42,119 bases of DNA from an uncultured Flavobacterium sp. (lineage in GTDB: Bacteria > Bacteroidota > Bacteroidia > Flavobacteriales > Flavobacteriaceae): the NCBI GenBank assembly GCA_913060575.1, contig CAJXRR010000003.1:1-42119 (forward strand), written 5' to 3'. Positions 25,422 through 31,595 of this stretch are shown one piece after another (the first letter of the stretch is position 1; the number at the start of each line of letters is the position of its first letter). Below the pieces are notes generated by a model, which was not told the origin of the DNA, ran no database searches, and was given only the letters and a program-made list of their open reading frames with translations. Made by a program: the position numbers and the translations under genes.

Positions 25422-27371
25422 ATGAAAAATCAATTTGTAATCATTGGTGTGTTAGCGTTGTGCTTATCTACTGCACAGCTCTTTTCACAAGAAAAAAAAT
25501 CAAAAGAAAAAAGAGAAGATTTAGAAGAGGTCGTATTGTCTGCAACTAAGTTTAATTTGAAAAAGGAAAATACAGGAAAAGTAATTTACAAAATCACACA
25601 AAAAGACATTCAAACAAATGCTGGTAAATCAGTGATACAATTGTTAAACAATGTGCCTGGAGTAGAAATTAGAGGAGTAAATTCTAATCCTGGAGAACCA
25701 AGAAATACTTACATCCGTGGTGGAAGAAGCAGACAAGTACTTATTTTAATAGACGGGGTTCCTGTTTCTGATCCTACAGGGATAGAACAATCTTACGATT
25801 TACGATTATTATCTTTGAATCAAATTGAATCCATTGAGGTTTTAAAAGGTGCATCAAGTACTTTATACGGAACTGGAGCGGGAACTGGAGTCATTAACAT
25901 TATTCTAAAGAAAGCTTCTAAAAACGATATTTCTGGGTCTTATGAGTTTAGTATGGGGACTAATACTACCTCAGAAAACAGAAACTCTGCATTAAATGAT
26001 AAAAATCAGAATGTTGCTATTAGTGGTACTTTAGAAAAATTACAATACAACGCATATTTCAATTTAACAGGTACGGATGGATTTTCATCTGCAAAAAGCA
26101 ATACAGATATCCCGTTTGAAGAGGATAGTTATGTAAGTAAAAACGGTTTTTTAAAATTAGGATATAAAGTAAATAAACAATTCCGATTAGATGCTTTTAT
26201 AAACTATGATGAGTTTGATTATTCTTTTGATGCAGGTGCTTTTAATGATTCTGATATCAATCAAGGGAGTCAAGAACAAATTAGAATCGGAATTAGACCG
26301 CAATTAAAATATAAAAAAGGAGAGTTGTTTTTAAACGCATCGATCAATTCTTTAGACAGAAGTTTTGATAGTTTTAATTCTTTCTCTGGAGGGATTAACA
26401 CCTTTATCTACAAAGGTTCAAGTGTCAATTTAGATTTGGCTAACAAATACGAATTCACAAAGTATTTTCAATTAATAACTGGACTTAATTATCAAAAACA
26501 TGAAAACGAAACCATCTCTGATTTTGGAAACATTGATCCAGATTTAGCAAATTTCAACGTTTTTGATCCGTATGTGTCAGCAGTCTATAGTACTGATTTT
26601 GGATTGAGTTTAAATGCTGGAGGGCGATTAAATATGCATAGTAATTATGGTAATAATTTCGTGTATGATACAAGTCTTGCCTTCGGAATCTTAAAAAATG
26701 AAAATGTAAACCTAAAGTTAATTTCCTCTTATAGTTCTGCCTTTATTGCACCAAGTTTATATCAACTATTTTCTGATTTTGGAAACGTTGATTTAAATCC
26801 AGAAACCAATACAACATTCGAATTTGGTTTTGAAAGTTGGATTGGGGATAAATTACAAGTGAATACTGTATACTTTAATAGAGTAGAAGTAGATAAAGTA
26901 ATCTTTCAGAACTTATCAACCCCTCCTTTTGGAGTTTATACTAATGCATTAGAAGACATCAATGTTTCGGGTATCGAGGCAGATATTACTTACTCATTTA
27001 CAAAAAATGTAAAAACAAATATAGGATATACACACATCGATAAAAGTGATGATGTAGATTATATCCCTAAAAGCAAATTAACTGCAAGTATTGAAGCAAA
27101 TCTTACGAAAAACTCAGCAATTTCTGCACTTTTTAGAAATGTTGGAGAAAGATCTTTGTTTGATGCTTTTGGAAGCTTTGGAACTGCAGGTCAGGATGTT
27201 ATTTTACCAAGTTACAGTGTTCTCGATATCAATGCAAACTATAAAGTTTTAGACGGAAAAGTGTTATTCTTCGGATCTGTCACTAATTTATTTAATGAGG
27301 ATTATCAAGAAACTATAGGTTTTAATACCAGAGGTAGAAATTATAAATTGGGAATAAGAGTTCGTTTTTAA
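25422..27371 (+). CDS. btuB: TonB-dependent outer-membrane receptor, probably for cobalamin
   Basis: This 649-residue outer-membrane receptor has a signal peptide (MKNQFVIIGVLALCLSTAQLFSQ), a TonB-box-like EEVVLSATK, and a plug domain with NTYIRGGRSRQVLILIDGVPVSDP and GASSTLYGTGAGTGVINI. A beta-barrel follows, ending in Phe (GIRVRF). There is no CarboxypepD-like N-terminal extension as seen in SusC proteins. The cobalamin riboswitch directly upstream is the evidence for vitamin B12 or another corrinoid as substrate. It works with a BtuF-like lipoprotein encoded divergently next to it. Confidence 0.93.
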   Translation: MKNQFVIIGVLALCLSTAQLFSQEKKSKEKREDLEEVVLSATKFNLKKENTGKVIYKITQKDIQTNAGKSVIQLLNNVPGVEIRGVNSNPGEPRNTYIRGGRSRQVLILIDGVPVSDPTGIEQSYDLRLLSLNQIESIEVLKGASSTLYGTGAGTGVINIILKKASKNDISGSYEFSMGTNTTSENRNSALNDKNQNVAISGTLEKLQYNAYFNLTGTDGFSSAKSNTDIPFEEDSYVSKNGFLKLGYKVNKQFRLDAFINYDEFDYSFDAGAFNDSDINQGSQEQIRIGIRPQLKYKKGELFLNASINSLDRSFDSFNSFSGGINTFIYKGSSVNLDLANKYEFTKYFQLITGLNYQKHENETISDFGNIDPDLANFNVFDPYVSAVYSTDFGLSLNAGGRLNMHSNYGNNFVYDTSLAFGILKNENVNLKLISSYSSAFIAPSLYQLFSDFGNVDLNPETNTTFEFGFESWIGDKLQVNTVYFNRVEVDKVIFQNLSTPPFGVYTNALEDINVSGIEADITYSFTKNVKTNIGYTHIDKSDDVDYIPKSKLTASIEANLTKNSAISALFRNVGERSLFDAFGSFGTAGQDVILPSYSVLDINANYKVLDGKVLFFGSVTNLFNEDYQETIGFNTRGRNYKLGIRVRF

Positions 27372-27423
27372 AAATCTTTTTTGAAAAAGGAGAGAGAAGG
27401 GCGCTGTAATTTACTGAAAGACA

Positions 27424-27437
27424 ATACTAATTAGTAT
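27424..27437. repeat. Perfect 14-base palindrome ATACTAATTAGTAT
   Basis: It lies in the 82-base gap between convergent btuB and the next gene. It is the centre of a larger imperfect stem (GAGAGAAGGGCGCTGTAATT with AATTCAGTGCTCTC) that is followed on the plus strand by TTTT, so the whole region 27396-27456 may act as a terminator for btuB. Confidence 0.5.
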
Positions 27438-27453
27438 AATTCAGTGCTCTCTT

Positions 27454-27966
27454 TTAAATAATCTTTTTAACTTCATTTTTTAAGAAAGCAATAGCGGTAT
27501 CAGTAGATGGCGCTTTTTTAGAGTATTCTAAAAATACATTTTCGCGAAAATCACTAGCTGAATTTGAGGTGTTAGAAACTTGCTTCAATTTGTTAATTAC
27601 AGCTGCTTTTGAAGCAAGAATAACATTCCAACACTCGTCAGAAATGTATAATTGTTGTACCATATTGTGCTGAAACTCCTGATCTATACTAGCTAATAAT
27701 AATTGTAAATAGTCTTCAGAAGCATCTCCAACTGGTTTTACTCGTAATAACATTTTAATTGGATTGATGCGTTCACAAAACAATAGCATACGTTCATAAG
27801 CTTGTAAACGAACAGGTAGTGATTCTTTTTTCTTTTGTGCTAAAAGATCCATTTTCTTTTCATTGGTATCTTGATTTCTCAAGCCAGTCATCACAAAATA
27901 TGCAACAGCTCCGGTAACCAAAGCTGGGATTGCATATCCTATACCTTGTAAAATTGCGTCTTCCAT
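27454..27966 (-). CDS. Membrane-anchored hypothetical protein, 170 aa
   Basis: This is a 170-residue protein with one N-terminal membrane helix (GIGYAIPALVTGAVAYFVMTGL) and a soluble helical domain with many charged residues (NEKKMDLLAQKKKESLPVRLQAYERMLLFCERINP...). The LPVRLQAYERM...ERI segment is one I associate with conserved flavobacterial proteins of unknown function. The C-terminal domain is likely cytoplasmic. It is convergent with btuB and its upstream neighbour is decayed DNA, so no functional context is available. Confidence 0.85.
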   Translation of the reverse strand: MEDAILQGIGYAIPALVTGAVAYFVMTGLRNQDTNEKKMDLLAQKKKESLPVRLQAYERMLLFCERINPIKMLLRVKPVGDASEDYLQLLLASIDQEFQHNMVQQLYISDECWNVILASKAAVINKLKQVSNTSNSASDFRENVFLEYSKKAPSTDTAIAFLKNEVKKII

Positions 27967-28651
27967 TTTGTAAAAATATCTCTTTTGATTGGGATGGTCA
28001 AGATTGTTTGGTTTTTTATTTATTAGAAGATTATTCGCTCGGTATTTTTACAAAACCTTCCCAAATCAAAACAACATATATTAAGCACTTTAATTGATCT
28101 TGCTTTAAAAAAAGACTAAAAAACTTAAAAATGAAAGTAGCTTTCTTAACCAGTCCAGTAGTGTTCTTACTATGGGAATTTTTTAATTTTCCAGTAATTA
28201 TTGCTCCGACTATTCTATAAAAAAAAACCAAAGAGAAAAAATAAAGAAAGTCCTATTTAAATTTAAATATCTATTGTTTTTATATGTTTTGGGAAGTTTT
28301 TGTATATGAAGCTTTGGAAATTTAAAAGCACTTATTTTCTGTTTATCTCTATCTTTGTTTACAATGATGAAATTTAATTTAGCTAATTAATTATATACTT
28401 TGTTCTTGCTATCATTCTATATTATATTTTTTTCTAAAATGTATTTCACAAACATTGTACTTGACCAACTTGAATATAGCTTTCCGTGATGATCTTTGTC
28501 AATAGTATTGTCCATAACTGATTTTATAATAAGTGCCTTTGTTTGTAAGTTATTTACTAATTCACAACTATGAGAAACAGCATAGCATTCCATTTGTAGT
28601 GCAATTACTGATCACTAATAATAAAGGCATAATAAAAGTATTTAGAAGAAG
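27967..28651. other. 685-base stretch with no intact gene
   Basis: This AT-rich DNA lies between two minus-strand genes. The 66-codon ORF of the track (28031..28231, minus) has no recognisable features and I do not accept it. On the plus strand a 29-codon ORF (28131..28220, MKVAFLTSPVVFLLWEFF...) could encode a small hydrophobic peptide, but nothing supports it beyond its start and stop. The right third contains the nucleoside-phosphorylase fragment described separately. Confidence 0.7.
28417..28611 (-). pseudogene. C-terminal fragment of a nucleoside phosphorylase-like protein
   Basis: Reading the minus strand from just after an in-frame TGA (28612-28614) to the TAG at 28417-28419 gives SVIALQMECYAVSHSCE, then KALIIKSVMDNT, then YSSWSSTMFVKYILE. 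These are the three C-terminal blocks of the PNP/UDP phosphorylase family (EMExYxV, IKSVxD, and the final A/S-rich helix with FV). The N-terminal two-thirds of the domain is missing, so this is a remnant. An ATG at 28593 would allow a 58-residue peptide, which is too short to be an enzyme and too short for the ORF track. The identity comes from motif recognition only. Confidence 0.6.
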
Positions 28652-29197
28652 TTAAATAATATTTCTAACTCTGAAAAGATCTATTTTAATTCCTACAAAA
28701 AAATTAAATTCATAAACAATATTATGCCCATTGGGATTATGATTTTCTATATCGGTTTTTCGTACCATTTGAATCAGTGAGGCTAATTTTATACTGTCAC
28801 TAAATTTATAACTAAGGTCAAATGTGCCCCCATAGCTATTAAACCCTTCAGACCATCTTTTAGTAATTGCATAATTAACGGCAACATTTGCTGTCATTTT
28901 TCTTAAGAGAATAGGCTGGCTAAAGCTATACCCTATTTGAAGAAATGCGTATCTATAACACGGTCCATCTTGTAAGTTTGCATATTCTAATGATTGACCT
29001 ATAAAGAAATGTCCAAAATCAGTTTCTTTTAATTGAAGAGAAAAATTTGTTAACGTATTGATTACTTTTTGTTGACTTTGATATTCATTGTCAATACCAG
29101 TTGTTTTTAATCCTAAAAAAACATCAATAGAAATTCTTTCTTGAGATAATAAACAAGTAGTGTGAAAGAGTAAAAAAATAATGATTATGTTTTTCAT
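28652..29197 (-). CDS. Secreted beta-barrel-like hypothetical protein, 181 aa
   Basis: A signal peptide (MKNIIIIFLLFHTTCLLSQ) is followed by alternating polar/hydrophobic strands ending in an aromatic-rich run (EFNFFVGIKIDLF), the look of a small outer-membrane barrel. I do not recognise the family. It shares a pattern with the protein at 29826..30338: LEYANLQDGPCYRYAFLQIGYSF against VEYADIVGKDYKRYALGVGYVI, and a shared RKTDIE/RKDLE then YEF-FVGIK/YRF-FVGLK ending. The two are likely divergent paralogues. It starts 12 bases after the lipoprotein gene upstream, so the pair is an operon. Confidence 0.78.
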   Translation of the reverse strand: MKNIIIIFLLFHTTCLLSQERISIDVFLGLKTTGIDNEYQSQQKVINTLTNFSLQLKETDFGHFFIGQSLEYANLQDGPCYRYAFLQIGYSFSQPILLRKMTANVAVNYAITKRWSEGFNSYGGTFDLSYKFSDSIKLASLIQMVRKTDIENHNPNGHNIVYEFNFFVGIKIDLFRVRNII

Positions 29198-29209
29198 TTT
29201 TTAAGAATT

Positions 29210-29701
29210 TTAATTTATAAATACTCCTTTAAAGGTTATAGTTACAGAGACTTGAAAAGTATCTACGGAAATAGAATCACCTGAAAATGTAAAAGGTATA
29301 CTATGACTATTTAACAGTTCCTGGGAAACATCCTCTAATTTATAAGAGTTTACTATGTTAATAGATGTAACACTATCATCAATGTTATTTTCGAGAATGG
29401 TGTTTCCAAGTTTAATTTCAGAATTAGTAACTCCATTATCATACCCTGAAATTGTGACCACAATAGAAGTCACTTCTAGTTCAATTAAATGTTCTATATA
29501 TTGCCCAAAAAATTCGGAATCTAACAAACTTATAGGAATAGATGAGTTAATTGAGTTTTGTATTTCTCCGTCAATCATTGTTGATAATATCATTTCTTTT
29601 GATATTGTTTCTTCATCAAAGAATGTTACTATATTTTCTCTTGGGTAACAAGAAAATAATAGTGCGATACAAAGGATAGAAAGAAGATGTTTTGATTTCA
29701 T
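29210..29701 (-). CDS. Lipoprotein of unknown function, 163 aa
   Basis: The lipoprotein signal is MKSKHLLSILCIALLFSC, followed by a mature protein of about 145 residues rich in Ser, Ile and Val and probably all-beta (VTSIVVTISGYDN, SVDTFQVSVTITFKGVFIN). No family is recognised. It is the first gene of a two-gene operon with the beta-barrel-like protein and is divergent from a relative of that protein. A palindrome (29748-29761) lies in the shared promoter region. A surface or outer-membrane complex of lipoprotein and barrel is a reasonable but unproven idea. Confidence 0.8.
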   Translation of the reverse strand: MKSKHLLSILCIALLFSCYPRENIVTFFDEETISKEMILSTMIDGEIQNSINSSIPISLLDSEFFGQYIEHLIELEVTSIVVTISGYDNGVTNSEIKLGNTILENNIDDSVTSINIVNSYKLEDVSQELLNSHSIPFTFSGDSISVDTFQVSVTITFKGVFIN

Positions 29702-29747
29702 GATAATAACTTTTGAGTAAATTTAAAGAGTATTTAGGGCATAAAAC

Positions 29748-29791
29748 ATGACATTTGTCATTTGAAGATATTATTTATTCATTTAGATTTA
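29748..29791 (+). promoter_or_regulatory. Divergent promoter region with palindromic operator
   Basis: ATGAC-ATTT-GTCAT (29748-29761) is a perfect inverted repeat with 5-base arms. Its last base begins TTTG (29761-29764), which stands 19 bases before TAGATTTA (29784-29791), a near match to TAnnTTTG. A regulator bound to the palindrome would therefore block the -33 element of the gene at 29826 and sit 47 bases from the lipoprotein start on the other strand. Confidence 0.5.
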
Positions 29792-29825
29792 TACAAAATA
29801 ATTATTCACATGAAATCCCTCAATT

Positions 29826-30338
29826 ATGAAAAAAATATTATTTGCTTGTATCTTTTTTATGTTTACATTTTGTAGCTATGGACAAAACAATATTGAAATC
29901 TCTCTACAACAAGATGTAAGACTATTCTTTTTTGGAGATCAAATAGGAAACGATCCTTTGACTGTTAACTTTTTGTCTAAGATTGAAATTCCTATTTATA
30001 ATCTTAAAAAAAACCATTTTTCAACTTATATTTCTGTAGAGTATGCTGATATAGTTGGTAAAGACTATAAACGCTATGCTCTTGGAGTAGGATACGTAAT
30101 AAGAAGTATTTATGGAAAAATAGGTGCTATTGCCTATGTAGATTTTGGAAAAACGTACAGGCAAAAAGTAGGTTGTCCTACCTATAGTTTTAGTGGAGAG
30201 CTTAACTACAAGATAAATAATCGATTAAAGTTTATTGTTACACAACAATTTACACAAAGAAAAGATTTAGAAGTGGTTTATAACTCAAAAAACGAATATA
30301 GATTTAGTTCTTTTGTAGGATTAAAATTTAGGATGTAG
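29826..30338 (+). CDS. Secreted beta-barrel-like hypothetical protein, 170 aa
   Basis: The signal peptide is MKKILFACIFFMFTFCSYGQ, followed by about 150 residues of amphipathic strands and a C-terminal FVGLKFRM, typical of small outer-membrane barrels. No known family is recognised. It is related to the product of 28652..29197 by the patterns given there. It is transcribed away from the lipoprotein-barrel operon, with 124 bases between the starts. Confidence 0.78.
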   Translation: MKKILFACIFFMFTFCSYGQNNIEISLQQDVRLFFFGDQIGNDPLTVNFLSKIEIPIYNLKKNHFSTYISVEYADIVGKDYKRYALGVGYVIRSIYGKIGAIAYVDFGKTYRQKVGCPTYSFSGELNYKINNRLKFIVTQQFTQRKDLEVVYNSKNEYRFSSFVGLKFRM

Positions 30339-30869
30339 GCTATAAATTAAAATCTTATATAAAAAAATAAGGGTAAGGGAGTTTGTTATAGGGATTTAGG
30401 GATCTCTTTAACTTTCTCCTTTTTTTTCACTATATACTGCACTTCAAATATATTTAACAATGTAAAGCCACTCAATAGGTATTTTCCTTAATTAAGATTA
30501 AAAGAGAGAAATAATTGAAGTTTTAAAAATATTAATGAGTTTATGTACTTACCCAAAACAATTCTTTCTAATATTGAAGTATGCCTTTAGTTTAGATAGT
30601 ACAGCTCTCCCTTTTAGCTTACTGTTGAGTAATTTTAATCTGATAATCAGGTGGTTAGGTGTTATCAAGCCCTTTTTAGAGTATTACAAACAGGTAGTTT
30701 TACGGGTTTTGAATCAATCAAAACTCACCAAGTATTATTTAAATAGAAGAGGCTGTCTGTAAAGTGTCACTCTGAGATCTGAGATTTTTTTTAAGCTGTT
30801 GTAATGATGTTTATACTATACGGTTTGTCATTTCTGCATAGTTAGGAATATCAAAAAGATTCAAAACAG

Positions 30870-30889
30870 ATTCCTGCCTACGCAGGAAT
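30870..30889. repeat. Hairpin repeat ATTCCTGC-CTAC-GCAGGAAT
   Basis: This perfect 8-bp stem with a 4-base loop lies in gene-poor DNA. Similar 'ttcctgcNNNgcaggaa' elements are scattered in many bacterial genomes; in this window it occurs once. Confidence 0.7.
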
Positions 30890-31077
30890 GAAAGTTCAAA
30901 ATATTTTTTTAACACACCAACATTCAGTTAATTAAAAAACACATCAATGTTAATGGAATGAAGAATCTCAATAATTTTTATAGAACGTTTTACTTTATAA
31001 AAAAAGTATTTAAAAAAGTGTCTATGATTTAATAAGTGAATTAAATTAATTGTAGCAGTTTGTTTTACTTCAAAATA

Positions 31078-31130
31078 AAAGTTACTAAGCTCAAAGCAGA
31101 AGGGGGTGAGCAATGAGCTTTTGTAACTTT
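31078..31130 (-). terminator. Hairpin downstream of the ArsR-type gene, probable terminator
   Basis: On the minus strand AAAGTTAC-AAA-AGCTC pairs with GAGCT-TA-GTAACTTT around a 22-base loop. It is followed by TTATTTTG and begins nine bases after the regulator's stop codon. The long loop is unusual for a terminator, so it may be the footprint of a lost element. Confidence 0.5.
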
Positions 31131-31138
31131 ACAAACCA

Positions 31139-31429
31139 TTAGGGGGTATTGGTTTTGTCTTGTTTATTCCAGTTTTCTTTGTATTGATCAATCCAAGTAA
31201 AGGCCGGTTTTAACATCGTAGGTTCTACTTTGCATAAACGCTCTCTTCCTTTTTTGTTGATATTTATGATTCCACATTCATTCAGTATTTTTAAGTGTTT
31301 TGACACTGCTGGTCTACTGATTTCGTAATTCTTAGCTACTTCATTTATGTTCATCGTGTCCTTCATTAAGAGTTTTATAATGTCTCTTCTAACCGGATCT
31401 GCAATAGCTTGATAAACATCTCTTCTCAT
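31139..31429 (-). CDS. ArsR-family winged-helix regulator
   Basis: This is a 96-residue winged-helix repressor. VYQAIADPVRRDIIKLL opens the domain, the recognition helix is in ISRPAVSKHLKILNECG, and the wing is IININKKGRERLCKVEP. There is no CxC metal motif, so it is not an arsenic or zinc sensor of the usual kind. It resembles the SdpR-like group often found with SRPBCC or DoxX genes. Here no such partner follows: downstream lies a hairpin and gene-poor DNA. A strong palindrome lies 33 bases upstream of its start, indicating autoregulation. Confidence 0.9.
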   Translation of the reverse strand: MRRDVYQAIADPVRRDIIKLLMKDTMNINEVAKNYEISRPAVSKHLKILNECGIININKKGRERLCKVEPTMLKPAFTWIDQYKENWNKQDKTNTP

Positions 31430-31434
31430 AAATA

Positions 31435-31477
31435 TGTAACTGATTTATTACAAATATATATGTAACCATTCGGTTAC
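31435..31477. promoter_or_regulatory. Operator sites of the ArsR-type regulator
   Basis: GTAACC-ATTC-GGTTAC (31462-31477) is a perfect 6-base inverted repeat, preceded by TATATAT. Closer to the start codon, TGTAA (31435-31439) and TTACA (31448-31452) form a second, weaker inverted repeat of the same half-word. Two sites in tandem in front of a repressor gene are what self-repression looks like. Confidence 0.7.
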
Positions 31478-31595
31478 GCAAATTTTTTCGCATTTTTTTT
31501 CATTTTTATTTTTAATAGGATAAAAAGACTTGCTGTTTTTTGTTCAAATTGTCGATAACTTTTGTTGTTACTCTGCATCTTGATTGGTATTTTTG

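Larger units (their letters stand above)
30339..31138. other. 800-base gene-poor stretch with repeats and debris
   Basis: No convincing intact gene is seen. The two track ORFs here (30535..30762 plus, 30928..31113 minus) look like chance or decayed sequence. On the minus strand near 30690-30740 the reading LIDSKPVKLPVCNTL recalls the first DDE block of IS982/IS4-like transposases but is followed at once by stops. A piece of dispersed repeat (GTGTCACTCTGAGATCTGAGA, 30765-30785), an 8-bp hairpin ATTCCTGC-CTAC-GCAGGAAT (30870-30889), and a large hairpin at 31078-31130 fill part of the rest. Confidence 0.6.

Noticed and set aside
28031-28231. 66-codon minus-strand ORF as a gene
   Set aside because: No recognisable domain or signal. 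It is rich in Phe, Lys and Ile as expected from AT-rich DNA, and it lies in decayed sequence.
30928-31113. 61-codon minus-strand ORF as a gene
   Set aside because: The composition looks like random AT-rich translation, and it has no motif and no neighbour support.
31584-31595. TTG at 31584 as helicase start (track)
   Set aside because: The ATG at 31596 gives a normal helicase N-terminus, and the upstream residues MVFL have no support.
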